DNA of 64,000 nucleotides from Lineus longissimus (GCF_910592395.1 NC_088308.1:5783001-5847000); one strand, 5' to 3'. Shown: positions 26,293-38,770, counted from the stretch's first letter. The notes: generated by a model not told the origin, from the sequence alone. Made by a program: numbers and translations.

Positions 26293-27294
26293 CTCGACGT
26301 CATCTGGTTTCAGCCGTATTCCTGATTTTCCAACAAATATATCATCAATGTCTATCAATATATGCCTCTCCAGAGGAATACTGAACTTTCCATGGGAAAG
26401 ATATGATAATGAATCTAAAAATAGCAGTCTATGAAGCCAGAACCGCAACCCATTACCAAACAGCACCCGCCGCACCCCGTCAAAGTTGCCGCAATCCTGA
26501 ACAACCACCGTATGTAAAATATCAGACTCGTGGACAACACTCGATGAGGACTGAGTCTTTGCGTATGCAAGGGGCTCATATGTCGAATGATTTGTGGCAA
26601 ATACCGTCCAATTGTCATCAGGGAGGTCCCCATACGCAACCTCCCCAGCTCGAGTCACTCTCAGAATGTCAGATTCGGGGTTGATCTGGTAGTCCCTCAG
26701 GGCTAGATTTGTGTGTAGCTTTATCGGCATGCCCTTGACCTGAAGGGCGAGTGGGCTATCATTCTTGGCACTTATGAACGTAATCATCCCCACATTGTAG
26801 TCCCTGCAGTACTTGTCCAATAAATCCCGATTCCATTTATCCATACTTGTGTACGTCTGCAAACTCTCAAAAACTACTACACCATATTTCCCTTTATCCA
26901 TATGAGTCAGATACGGCAAATTTTTTCTCGCCAACGTCCGTTTGTACCTTATTTTATTTGCTTCTAATAACATTAAGACATCTATGCCAAGGCGTGAAAA
27001 CTGGGTCTCCATTATCACTAACACCCTATTATCATAGCGTAAATTTGCACTTGAGGAATGACTTTTTGGTGAAAACGGTGTGTGATGGCTAGGATTGAAA
27101 CGGCATTTTATTTTTGGCTCCGGTGGCTTACGCTCCATTGTCGAAAAGTGGTAATTTGAGACGTAATGCGCCAGAAACATGAGTGAGACCACACTGAAGA
27201 TGATCGCCACTAATATCCCTTTGGTGATGGTTGGTTGACGCACATGGCACCAACGGGCAAACACACTGCCAAGACCAAAAGTCTTCAGCAACAT
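26293..27294 (-). CDS. NDST: NDST coding exon 1: cytoplasmic tail, membrane anchor and most of the N-deacetylase domain
   Basis: Heparan sulfate N-deacetylase/N-sulfotransferase is a Golgi type II membrane enzyme. It removes acetyl from GlcNAc of nascent heparan sulfate and then N-sulfates the amine. This exon gives residues 1-334. There is a short basic tail and one membrane segment at about residues 27-45. The lumenal deacetylase sequence follows, with family motifs WNRDLLDKYCRDYNVG, WTVFATNHSTYEPLAYAKT, TVVQDCG, RRVLFGNGLRFWLHRLLF and LIDIDDIFVGKSG. The DIDD acidic cluster (about 315-318) is the conserved deacetylase metal/catalytic region. The start is the ATG at 27294; six bases upstream lies only a TTG, and an in-frame TAA is at 27333-27331. 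The donor is GTCGAG|GTAAGC in phase 0. A frame reading on to 26206 is intronic. Human NDST1 is about 880 residues, so the window holds a little under half. Confidence 0.96.
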
Positions 27295-27461
27295 ATTCAA
27301 GAATTTCTTTTCCTCGCGTCCAGCTCCGACTTATGTGATGTCAACCATTACTCCATGTATCTCCGCAGATATATCCAAATGCAGCCCAGTCCTACGACCC
27401 CTCGACATGGCAGCCATCTTGCTGACAACTGTGCGTCATCCTTTAGCTGAAAATCTTGATT
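27295..27461 (-). other. NDST: NDST 5' UTR segment of the first coding exon
   Basis: A strong acceptor (TTTGACTTTCTCTTTTCAG) ends at 27462, so the coding exon probably begins at 27461. That leaves 167 bases of leader before the main ATG, with one or more non-coding exons farther upstream that I cannot place. The leader contains a 28-codon upstream ORF. Use of this acceptor is inferred from sequence only. Confidence 0.65.
27331..27417 (-). CDS. Upstream ORF in the NDST leader (28 codons)
   Basis: Its ATG lies in a very good initiation context (GCAAGATGGCTG: A at -3, G at +4) and is followed by a second in-frame ATG. It reads MAAMSRGRRTGLHLDISAEI and ends at TAA 36 bases before the main NDST start, in the same frame. 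Scanning ribosomes would be expected to start here, so NDST output should depend on reinitiation, leaky scanning or an alternative leader. No function of the peptide itself is implied. Confidence 0.6.
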   Translation of the reverse strand: MAAMSRGRRTGLHLDISAEIHGVMVDIT

Positions 27462-28317
27462 CTGAAAAGAGAAAGTCAAAGACATATTAACATTGAGCCA
27501 AAATCCAATGTCAGTTTCAGATTCAAACTCAGGCATTCATAAAGCTTGCAGTCTACCAACTAAATAATCCACCTATGCTGCCCTACATCCAAACCCCAGC
27601 CAAGCCTATGCCTCTGACTTTGATGACATTTTTATGCTTTTGTCACCAAATAAAACCTCATATTTCATTAACCACGGAAATCACGCCTTCCAAACCAGGA
27701 ACAGGAAGACATCAGCCACATTCACCACCAATCAAGTCGGGCAATGATTCATAATTTTCATGATAATTAACAAATTATCCGCAAGAAAAATCTGCGTAAT
27801 CTGAATGTGAGCATGATTAATGAGATGGCTGGAGTCTTACGGACGGGACTCAACGACGCCGGGATGCAGCTGCTAAAATCTGATTAGAAGGAACTCAATG
27901 CTTTATAGGCTCAACAGTTTTCCTCTGGATTTTGTGAATTACATTGTAGGGAATTAAGTTTTACTTCTTATAGCGTTGTCCATGGACAGATCCTTGCTCA
28001 AAGTACTCCAACATCACAGGGTCTTCCGGGGATAATGTTGTCCTCAGTATTCCCCATTAAACATTGACGAGAGTACTTTAACCAAGTGTGGGTACTACAG
28101 GATAGCTTAGAGTAACCAGAGGATAGTAATTCTGAAAATTCAGATACAACTATGATATCACCATACATACCTGGCCGACACAAGTTACAATCAGGTTTTT
28201 CTGCAGCTAAATCATTGCACCATCTGCAAGTACAAAAACAGGCAGTTGGTAAGAACAAATGCAAACAGAATAAGGTACATTCTATCTCCTGTAATCAAAA
28301 ATTCACATGAAAATAAC
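27462..28317. other. Sequence upstream of NDST exon 1, no gene seen
   Basis: This is probably the intron separating an unseen 5' non-coding exon from the first coding exon, or part of the promoter. No open frame or motif here could be supported. Confidence 0.4.
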
Positions 28318-28320
28318 ATT

Positions 28321-28730
28321 AGCTGCACTTACACCACGAAATATTGGTGGACCAATTGCACTTACACCACCACATTGCCGCGACAAATTGGTTCGGCAAT
28401 CCATTGCCGATACAAATTGCCGAGCGAATTTGTCCCACCAAGCTTGATGGTCCAAATTCGCCCGGCTTGTTAAAAGCTCGGCTTTGTCGTGGTGTAAGCG
28501 CAAATGGATCGGCAATTAGCTAGTTAGATGGTTCGGCTCCAGGCGGCGCTTTCGAAATGGCGCTTTCTGCCAAGGCTTTCCGCGTTCTGCTTATTGTTTG
28601 CGCGCCATCTGTAGCCGGATTTTATAACTAGCTGCAGCGCTGGTGTAAGCGCTTGGTGGATTTTCGATGGTGCGGCATTGGTTCCCGAACCAAGATTGGT
28701 GGTCCATTTTCAGGTGGTGTAAGTGCGGCT
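28321..28730 (+). mobile_element. 410-bp inverted-repeat element, family M copy 1
   Basis: The ends are AGCTGCACTTACACCAC and its near-perfect inverted complement GTGGTGTAAGTGCGGCT. It is flanked on both sides by ATT (28318-28320 and 28731-28733), which looks like a 3-bp target duplication. The terminal motif recurs inside at 28358, 28491 and 28641. There is no transposase, so it is a MITE-type element. It is the left partner of a head-to-head pair with copy 2. Confidence 0.88.
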
Positions 28731-28860
28731 ATTATGGTGATCATTATTTGGATTGTGTAACCATTTCTGGTTTTAGCCAGTTGGTTGTCTTGACATAAAT
28801 CAATATTATCACAGATGGACAAGGAAAGTGTATTCAAGATGCAGGTAATGATGAAACATT

Positions 28861-29258
28861 AGCCGCACTTACACCATCTGAAAATGGACCACCAATCTTG
28901 GTTCGGGAACAATGCCGCACCATCGAAAATCCACCAAGCGCTTACACCAGCACTGCAGCTAGTTATAAAATCTGGCTACAGATGGCGCGCAAACAATAAA
29001 TTGCATGCGCAGAAAGCGCCATTTCGAAAGCGCCGCCTGGAGCCGAACCATCTAACTAGCTAATTGCCGATCCATTTGCGCGTACACCACGACAAAGCCG
29101 AGCTTTTTACAAGCCGGGCGAATTTGGACCATCAAGCTTGGTGGGACAAATTCGCTCGGCAATTTGTATCGGCAATGGATTGCCGAACCAATTTGTCGCG
29201 GCAATGTGGTGGTGTAAGTGCAATTGGTCCACCAATATTTCGTGGTGTAAGCGCAGCT
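28861..29258 (-). mobile_element. Inverted-repeat element, family M copy 2 (opposite orientation)
   Basis: This is the reverse complement of copy 1 over its length, starting AGCCGCACTTACACCA and ending GTGGTGTAAGCGCAGCT, flanked by ATT on both sides. It is 12 bp shorter because of a rearrangement in the middle around 28998-29012. Open frames on both strands in this stretch are by-products of the element and not genes. With copy 1 it forms a large foldback with a spacer of about 130 bp. Confidence 0.88.
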
Positions 29259-29261
29259 ATT

Positions 29262-32200
29262 GGTAGACAAACTTGAAATCAAAGTAATAGTATCATGCAG
29301 ACAACTGACTCCCGGAGGATGTATGTACGGTTCTGGAGCCAAGAAGGGTATCATGATTAATTAGGGACAATACAGAATCAAAAGGCCGCCATTAGGGACC
29401 CTGCAATCAGACAATGCAACACCACACTGTTCTGGCCTCAGGAAGGCAGATCAGGTCTTGTGTTAAAACACATCCTGTCATTAATTTCTGGTCAAGCATC
29501 CTTCCTGGTCATTGCGTTGGCCGTCTCTGGTCTTGTATACTGCCAAGTCGTTATGGTTGTCCATCTTTGAATGGGCGCATCGTAACTTGCTTTCAACTGT
29601 CCCCCGAGCAGGATGATATTGCAAACCTGTTGTGGTTGCCTGTGCATGGTAGCCTACATGGTTTACAGCCTAACATGTATTTCCTATTTCATGGCGGACT
29701 TAATTTTACCCATCCGAGGCAACAGAAAACAAATGGTGCAATTAGTCGATGCATACTGAAATCATTAAATAAACTAACGGGGTTCCACATGAAGTGCATT
29801 AATTGCCTAATTAAATTTAATGGCGATGATAAATGAGCCATGTGTATTATGCCGTGGGCAATTCATGATGCCGTCCAATGCCTGTAAATTTATGCTGAAG
29901 ATATCCCACAGCAATCTGGGGATCACTTAGCTGCGCTGATGCTTATAGATGTAACAGCCCATTTTTAGCTGTGATGTACAGCTGGACTTTCATGAAACTG
30001 GATTGAAGTCTCTGTCTTTTTTATCGTCTGGACGGCTAAAATAATCCATAAAATGCATTACTGATGACTTTTTTCCAAACAAATACCCACTAATGTTGAT
30101 ATTCCAACCTTTATTTCTATTAGTAGCCTTCAGGCATGTCAGGCGCACACATGCATTAGGCTCTATCCTTCCACCTCGCAACACAGTATCGTTTTCCAAT
30201 ACAGTTTTGCGCTGCCGTCTTTCAAAACAGTTTGTCAGGTGGTCAAACCGATATCCTTATATTATATCATTACCTATTAGCAAGTAGCTAGCCTCAGAAA
30301 TCGGAATCATGCGCTCTTGTTGTGGCCGATGTTTCACTCAGCTGTAGGGGCTGATTGAGCAGGTCTTATTTGAAAGGATTGGAAACTCACATTTGCCCAC
30401 TCGTAACCGGGAAAGGTGCTTTAAAAAAGATATTCTATTACCTCTCATTTCACTGTCAGACACAACAGATTACAATCGCTATTGTTCTCAACTGATTTTT
30501 ACCTTCTGCTTGTAATATGATGTTTACCATTTTACCTTCTGCTTGAGATGTTTACCAAACAAGACTCAGCAGAAGACTCTGTGTTTATAAATCTGAGATG
30601 GCGACATTGGTCCAATAAGGCCCACATTTTGCAATATTAAGAATCAACACAGCAGCTTCCACGGCCAAATGTTCTGGCATCAACATCAATGTTGGTGCCT
30701 TTCATTGCGATGTTGATGCCTCTCAATCCCTAATCATATCTGTGTCTCTTTGATGCCTCTGAATACGAAAAGCAAATATGTTTGCTACTGCCTCCTATGA
30801 TTACACGCTATTTCATTTGTTTGACTCAACTGATATCCATTCTTATATTGCTCTCATCTCATTTTTAACTTCTGCTTGTGATGTTTACCAAACAAGAGTC
30901 AGCAGAAGATGCTGTGTTTACAAATGTACTTCTGGGATCAAACAGTTTCTCTTAGCAACATGGTTTTTAGTCTCGCAAGGGATTTTGTATAAAGATGGCA
31001 ATTTCCCTACAACCATGGAGCGCTAAGTCTCGGCAGTCTCGACATAAGGGCAATACGCCCTGCCGCCCCTAGGGGCCACCACTGTGCCCTTTTTACCCCA
31101 AAATTCAGCCAAATGTGACAGTGATTCGAAGCCCTCAAGGAACAAGCAAATGTATCTTGTTTTCGGACTAAGGAATTTAAAACAGGGTGAAACGAAACAA
31201 AAGCAATACCTTTTGACCAGAAGTCGTATTTTAATGAAGTAAGATTGTATTGGTGTATTTGATCAAACCTGGATTTTCAACCAAAAAAAACCCGTATTAA
31301 TTTGCCGAAATGGTACTAAATGAAATTACCTCAAACCACTTGTGTCATTTTTGATATCCTGAACCAACTGACGAAATCAGACCAACAACACAAAAGCAGA
31401 TGATGTGGAAATGTCTAATATTTGCATAAGCTGCAGTGCCACGTATGCCACCATAATATGGTCCGATCTAAATGTTTTGAATTGAGGTTTTCGCCAGTAT
31501 GGCACCTCAAAGTAGGAGTCTAGACTAGGGCCAGCTCTCATTGCTTGTTTGCAGCACTTGACGTCTGCTTACAAAACGTTGACAAACATCCTGGATGATG
31601 ATAATATCAAATCGTGACATGAAAATCCTGTTTTGTGATACTGCTTGGCGAGACACTGTTGAATATTTTTTAATCATGATGCTATTGCCAATGCTGAATC
31701 ATGTCCTCAAAAGGAAAACTTGACAAGCTTATAAAAAAATAACAATATCATGATTTAGGCAGTGGTGTGTACAATACACGTAGATCACAGGCATGCATCT
31801 CCCCAGGCCGGATACTCCCCGCTCATTCAAGTGAGAAGAAAATTGCCTTCATTATATCCACCATTCCAGACTAACTAAAAATATTTTGAATCCTAACAGG
31901 CATTTAGGAGCCAGCAAGGAACAATAAAACTTTTATTGCCCCCACAATGGGGTGTCTGCCAAGCAATGAAAGACCCCAATCATGCCACTAGTGAAATGGA
32001 GAATGTGAGAGTGATAATATATTGTACAAGAACCTTGTTCATCCAGAGTTTTCAAGAGAGAAAAATTCTTATAATAGGAATCCTATTGTGATGATCAGGA
32101 ACCTGTCACTCTTGATGCCCAACACTGTGACAGGGACAAGGAACACAATTCATCTCAAATCGCCGTATATCTCAACCAAAAATAGACTAGAGCTGCTTTG

Positions 32201-34640
32201 CCCAGATGTGACGCCCAATATTCTGCCCTGGTGTATGACAGTTTCATCCACTAGGCTAATGGTGCTTGGTGCTCCTTCATACATGGCAGTTTTCCCCGAG
32301 GCTACCCTACCTTCTAGTTGCTGTTTGGCATAAATTGGCTAGAACAGAAACCTTTTTGTCACATTGCGACTTTCAACACGCTCTATTCTGTGTTTTACTG
32401 CCACTAAATTTCAGAAGATCGTCAAAAAGCCTTATCCATCTCAACAAAACCTGTTCTCACCTATTACTAAGACAAATGTCTGAACTAAATCACCCCCCAG
32501 AGAACCAATAAAATAAAACAAAAGAACAAACACAACATCTCCATGTCATCCTCTAGAATAAATAGAGAAGAAATGGTTTCAACTAACAATATCGTTCCTC
32601 CTAATGATGGAAAAAGAACGCTTGGAGAAACTTTCCTAATTTCACTAATGGATAAGAGATGCAAAAAGCAGCATTCGTTCGTTTGGTACGTGCTCAGCAT
32701 GACTTGATCGGTGCAAAGGTAAACTTCTTTTCAACATGTAATAGGTACATCTCTATAATCCCAGGGGCAATTTCATATGATACTATTTCTATGATCAAGA
32801 CACTTCACCATGAAAAAAACATGATTTTGGTAATTTCAGCAATAATTGTGGATCCTGCTAAAAATGCACTTTCCCACGGTAAATAAACTCTCATTCATTT
32901 AATATGCATGTAATTTTCTGTTTTTTTGGCCAATATATATGTACATTTCTGTCTCGAAAATGGAATTTGACCTGATGAAAGATGCGTCAAAGTGTGCCTC
33001 TGGAAATCTACAAGTTCATACATGTATATTGCAAATCCCATTTCCTGGTGGCATCTCCATCTTCAGAAGGCAACATTTCCTTTATCCCAAAGACCTGAGG
33101 TATCCCTTAACAGACGTTACTGTTGATGGTAAAGAGAACTCTGCTCGAACCAATTGGATCCATTAATTAGCAAAAGAGAAAGTAAATTCCTGAATAAAAC
33201 GGAAACCAGGCAGGAAACAATAAATACAGAAGAAGATCTAGTACTTTAGAGAGCAACAGAAGCTGCCAATGGTTAGGAGAACTCACCTAGAAGAGACTGC
33301 AGGTGAATTCCAGTCCACTATAGGATATCCCACAAGGCTCAACTTGCCTCAATGAAGGTTAGCTGATTCTGCTGTGTTTACTCATTCAGAGATAACAGGA
33401 AGATCCTCTGGAAGTGCTTTTTCTTGTTCCAACTGATGAAACAGGTTCACATTATTAAACAGTTCCACCCAACGAAACACAATGTAGAGCAGAGTCTTTT
33501 AGAAAAGTCATTTGCTGAATATAAACACACTCCCATCAAGACGTCAACAATTGTCATTCACTTAATGATGTAATAACCCCAAAGATACCAAGTGAATTCC
33601 CGCCGAACAACGTCATTCACCAGATAACAACCTCCAAAGAATGTGCCAAATGATGATAATCACCAGCCAGTCATACACGATTATATCACTCCTAACCACG
33701 AGTAGCGAATGATAACGAAAGCGGCAACGAAGCAATATGTACCATGTGAGTGTAATGTCAGCGAAGGCGTGTTCTTGTCCAAACTCAAGCCGATAGAAGA
33801 CTTGAGCCAGACAGCGTGGAGGAATGTGATTGTACGAACGTAACTTGAAGATAAGATAACGGTGATGATGAAACTTTTAATATTTTGAGTAGGAGCTCAT
33901 CCAAACAGCTCTACGGTCACATGTATAAACTATGCATATTGGCAAGGGCCTATAAATAATAGCAGGGAATACGTACAGGCTATGTAACATGCCACCCCTT
34001 AACGAAAATACCTTGTCCTCAAGGTTAAAGAAATACCTGTGGCGACAACAGAAGAGCTAGGGTAGGGAGTGTCACTGAATAAATCTAGATACTAATCTTT
34101 GGACAATAAGAATAAATAATACACCTGTTCTAATGATATATAGACAATGCCATGTATGGCTAATATCTGCCGTGTGTGGCGAACGAAGAAGCGGGTCACG
34201 TAAGGATGCGTTAAATGCAAAGTGATAGCGACAATCCCTTGATATTTCATCAGTAAGGACCAGCTAGTTAACATGAGCTTACAGCATCGCTAGAAGCTAC
34301 AGGCAGCGTTGTACAGAACTCCGGTTGCAGCCACTTAGAATCCCAAGTCGTTATCATCGATGCATTGATGCGCCAGACTACAATTTACTCCAAAGTCATT
34401 CATGTCATATGCTGAACACGCATTATCACATGTACAGTGAACAATACATATGGCATTCAACTTATGATGAAGGAACTAAAAAAATTACGTTGAACTCTCA
34501 CCAAACCATGTCATTTATTAGATAGACGGATGCGATAATTGCTATAATATACACAATTATATCTTTCCTGTCCGTGGGCATCAACCGATAATGAAACCAA
34601 CGCAAACAAAATAATCTGTAGACTCTGAGCGTACAGCGTT
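29262..34640. other. Intergenic stretch, no gene seen
   Basis: No exon is supported. A 140-codon plus-strand frame (29414-29836) has no recognisable family. A phrase of about 70 bp (CTTCTGCTTG...GATGTTTACCAAACAAGA...CAGCAGAAGA) occurs twice, near 30535-30580 and 30866-30912, so part of this region is a local duplication. The rest is unremarkable AT-rich sequence. Confidence 0.45.
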
Positions 34641-34846
34641 GCTAGAAGCTATTGACTGACAACTTTTTTCGGAACTCCGGCAGTGCCTTTATACGAGGCT
34701 GCTGGAGAGTTGCATCCAAGACAGCGTTATGCACAACTCTGGCAGTGACAACGTGGCTACTTGAGAGTTGCATCCACAGTCGGCATTATGCAGAACTCTG
34801 ATAGTGACTAACAAGGCTGCTGGAGAATTGCATCCAGAATGATATG
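34641..34846. repeat. Tandem repeat, unit about 61 bp
   Basis: Roughly two and a half units of the phrase GGCTGCTGGAGAGTTGCATCC...GCGTTATGCACAACTCTGGCAGTGAC occur in a row with about 80-90% similarity. A related GCTAGAAGCTA...AACTCCGG phrase lies just upstream at 34640-34683 and again at 34288-34325. The translated frames here are repeat artefacts. Confidence 0.75.
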
Positions 34847-37800
34847 AATGAGGCAATTTATTCGAATGGCTATCAAGCTGTGCCGACATCGGCAATAACA
34901 ACAGCAGCCAGTTTTCTGACTCTCGCTGATTGTACGTTTCTCCCCAGTCCTTTTCCAAGAGGACAATTTAATGAGATATTTTCACAACTTTTCTTTCATC
35001 GAACCCAATGGGACATGGATAATGCAGCATATCAGTTTATCATATGTTGTTCGTTTTGAATGTAGACATGGGGATGTGGGTGAGGGGAGTCGTGCCCATC
35101 TATGAGGGGAAGCGGTCCTCAGTCTTCTTCTTCAGCCAAATTAGCCTTCCTTCTGCACTTGGAGATAGTGTCATTCTTCAGTGAGTATTCCTCCTCCAAG
35201 GCGGGAAGAGCTCTCAAAATCTTATATATATAATTCCCATCTCTCAACCCCTAACGTGCGTACTTAACCGTCATGATCTAAGTGTATGACAGTGTTGCTG
35301 ACAACCAAATATTCACCCCTTTGAGCCACTATCCCTTCTCAACAAATTTGTTTACGAAGCATTTCCTCATTCCAGCAACATCATGAGGATGTGTTCGGCT
35401 CTCTTCACAAGACAAACTCTTCCTCGTGTTGACTTACCAAACATTGACTGCCTAATTAACTACAAGAATGGCAGGAATGGAGGCTGGTGATTGTTGCAAG
35501 TTGGTTTACAGTTACAGCGCAAGTGAAATATAATGTATATAGTTACATAGCATGTCAAGTCATGCTCTCACAGCAAGTACAATGATGGTAGGAGTTCATC
35601 CAAGAATAGCAACCATACAGGGCCTACTATGCCAGCTGTTCATCTATTGTCAGGACAGTTGTATACAACAGCATCATCTACAGCAGCATTTCACCAACAG
35701 CGCAATAGAAAATCTCAAATGGCAAAAATGCAGTTCCAAGTAGTCGCAATCAGAAACCATTTTATGATTTGCTTTATTCTCCAATATCTTACAGCTGGCC
35801 TATATCGATCACAAATCTCTAACTCATATCCATGATATCCAAAAACCACCAATTATTTAGAAATGGCAATGTGCGATTGGCGCAAAGGGATGTACAAATC
35901 GATAAAGTGTCCGTGTTTGAATTCAATTTATCATTTCTACATTGTTATTGTTGTAGATGTTTTTGGTGTGTTTAGTTGACCACATCAGATGTAAGAGGCA
36001 ATGTTGGGTGTTTGGTTGGTATTTGCAAGCAGTTTTCAAATATTACTGATCTGTTCTAAAGTGGCTGGATATGGAAATATGGAGCATTTGATATTGACAT
36101 GCAGCCAACTATTCATGATATTACTTTGACATAGAAAAGACCTGATAGTCAAAAGTCAAGGCCATAGCTTACTGCCTTTCAAGTCTTTCTCATTTGAAGG
36201 CTGTATAACAAGAGAATACAATGCCCAGCTTGCAAGGCTAGCTGTTTGCTTGTTGACATACTGTCAACAAATGTCAAAGCCATTACTTGTTTGCCTTTCA
36301 GTGACTCTAATCTAAATCCATTACCAACATTAGCTGTTTTGCTGGCAGTATCATTCTAAACCGTTAGCAAAATGCAGTTATCAAGGCTACAATGTAGTTG
36401 CTTGCTTTCCTCGACAGAGGCCTATAGTTTATTGTCAAAGCCATTGCTCGCCTGCCTTCCAATTTGTGACAACATGAATCAAGTGGAAAGTTTCGGTATC
36501 GAGTACTCCGCACCCATGATTGCTACCATTTTTTTGCACATTTCTGACCATTTCAAAAAGCTTCCTGTAAATCGAAGCCCTCAAAGTCTTAAAATAATCA
36601 AATGGCCTACTCTAGTCTCTAGCCGATGGAAGCCAATGGAAGCAGGGACAGAGCGTCACCATCAAGAATTAGAGTTCCAGTCCTGCCCAAGGAGGACAAT
36701 TAGTAAAACAAGCTATTGTCACCACACAGAAGAGAGGGTACGTACCTCCTTTTCCAAGCCAAGCGGGTATTTGCACCCCATTCTCCGCTGCCAGAAAAAT
36801 ACTGGTAGAGTTGTCGTCTATTCTCGCGAGCAACCGTCTCCGATGTCATAAATGCACTAGCAACGAGCTACTGTACAGTAATGGTTCTTTTTCAGGTGAA
36901 TGATGACATTATACAGATCCCAGGCATCAGCATCCGATTGGATTAGTGAATCATTCTCTGATGACATGAATCTTGCTTCCGTCCCCAGGGATTAATTATC
37001 GTACGCGATGCAGCATTGACGACACTGGCTTTTGAGTCACCCTTGTCACAGAGAGTGTCACCAGGAGAAACCTTTGTGGTTCATATCAATGATATCATGC
37101 CTTGTTTGACAATGTTTTACGACACAAATCATTGGTGTTTGGGGCAAGATTGTTAGAAAGAATATCCGATTATGACTTTGAGAAATCATTGTCATGCAGA
37201 ATACCTGGATTCCAGGAGAGTGCCATCAGGAACCTCATATCCTGTTTGACTGAACAAGGTGGTCGTCCTTCTTCACAAACCAGTAGACAGAAGTCCTCCA
37301 GTGTATTTTTCGGGAATAGGTGAAATATCTGGTTGCCAGTACAGGGCAATGTCACAACTCAAAGAAGAACCCTGCCCAGAAGTCAATGGGAAGGCCACTG
37401 CTATAAAATATTTAAGCATGAAAGTACGAAACCCATTGAAAAGAGTATATTACCAGACAACTATCTACATGTACATGTAGTAACTATACCACAGTTGTCT
37501 ATCATCATAATTCTTCTTTAATTCCATCATTATTTATTCTGCAGTTACCGATTGAATTGAGGTTAGAGATACATACCAACCTGCAGCACTGGGCACTTTA
37601 GACAAACAGTCAGGTTACAATTATTGCAATATCAGCATTTTAGGTCATGAGGTCAAACACTCATCAGTGATCTGACATCCTCTCTAGGGAGCACCTCTGT
37701 ATGAAGGACGTACCCTCTCTAATAAGGAGGCGATTTTGGTCCTAAACCTGTCATTTCCATTCAAATTGACCTCTGTAGTCAGGACATCTCTTTATTCAGG

Positions 37801-37904
37801 ACAGCATAGCTCAGAATAGTTTTGCATCCACTGTCTGCCTGTTGAAGTCGCTCAAATTTCACAATTCGAGAGTCAAATTTGATTAGTTTCCCCACCTTGT
37901 CTCC
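34847..37904. other. Intergenic stretch, no gene seen
   Basis: A 159-codon plus-strand frame (36372-36851) is the only long one. Its composition is not convincing, no domain is recognisable, and no flanking splice pattern supports it. No repeat stands out. Confidence 0.4.
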
Positions 37905-37908
37905 TTAA

Positions 37909-38120
37909 AGGGGGACTATAGGCAGGAGGTGAGGGGCTAATTTGGCCATCTTCAAGTGGCTAGTCAACAGAGTAAGGCCCTTGGTCATGTCAGACTTACA
38001 CTAAATATATCCCTCGTACAAGCGTGAATCATTTCAACCTACTGCAAGATGTGAGAGACTCCTATTGGCGGCTTTGTGTAACTTTATCTTACCTGCCTAG
38101 CTGCTGCCTATATTGTCCCT
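37909..38120. mobile_element. 212-bp TTAA-flanked MITE (element A)
   Basis: The left end is AGGGGGACTATAGGCAG and the right end is CTGCCTATATTGTCCCT, inverted repeats matching at 14 of 17 positions. TTAA lies on both sides (37905-37908 and 38121-38124). TTAA targets are used by piggyBac and Kolobok type transposases; the AGGG start is compatible with a non-autonomous relative, but the superfamily is an inference. The right TTAA is shared with the next element. Confidence 0.82.
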
Positions 38121-38124
38121 TTAA

Positions 38125-38468
38125 AGGGAACTGGAACCGCCGAGCGACTTATTCAACTTTTCGACTTTCACCGCCGGAGAAAGTCAAACTTCCAACTTCC
38201 TATTCGAGTTCAGATTTGTAACTCCGCCCCCAGTGCCCGAGCATGCGCAGTTCAATTTGTTATTATTGAGAATCATGTGAGAATCACGTGAGTCATGCGA
38301 TCTTTCATTCATGAGTTTTCGTAGTAAATTCCATAGCAGTGACGTCACTCAATGATTGACAGCCATGACAGCTAGGCGCCATGTTTCATTCATGCCTCGT
38401 TCTGATCACCCGATACGCGGGAAATGAAAACGAGGTCATACGAACTGGCTTGGCGGTTTCAGTTCCCT
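38125..38468. mobile_element. 344-bp TTAA-flanked MITE (element B)
   Basis: The left end AGGGAACTGGAACCGCC and right end GGCGGTTTCAGTTCCCT match as inverted repeats at 16 of 17 positions, directly flanked by TTAA (38121-38124 and 38469-38472). It has no coding capacity. Its left TTAA is also the right TTAA of element A, so the two elements abut with a single shared target. Confidence 0.88.
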
Positions 38469-38689
38469 TTAATATGAATGGCCCAGCCAAACCAACTCGA
38501 AATTGCCTACTATCATGAATAAATAAGCATGTTACTATACATTGGTAACACCCTGTGTAAAAACTACATGCTCAGTACACTAAATAAAATCAACTACACT
38601 CATCAACATCATTGACATGGTTACTCACTGTCTCTGTAGTGCTGTGTGCTGTTCAGCTGTAGATGTATTGTAACTGTATGTACATGTGT

Positions 38690-38770
38690 GCATGCTATAA
38701 CAGTAACACTACAGAATACAGTAACACTAACTAGTAACACAGTGTACTGTAGTGTAGTGTAGTGCAGGAA
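38690..38770. repeat. Low-complexity AGTAACAC / TGTAGTG tract
   Basis: Several near-copies of CAGTAACACTA are followed by GTGTAGTGTAGTG. This is simple-sequence DNA with no coding content. Confidence 0.7.

Noticed and set aside
26403-26684. Plus-strand frames opposite NDST exon 1
   Set aside because: Antisense shadow of a well-conserved coding exon.
28303-29354. Frames within the paired inverted elements
   Set aside because: The same short frames recur wherever the element occurs (also at 57038), so they reflect the repeat and not a gene.
29414-29836. 140-codon plus-strand frame beside the element pair
   Set aside because: No domain and no neighbours that would support a gene.
36372-36851. 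159-codon plus-strand frame
   Set aside because: No recognisable motif, no splice context and uneven composition.
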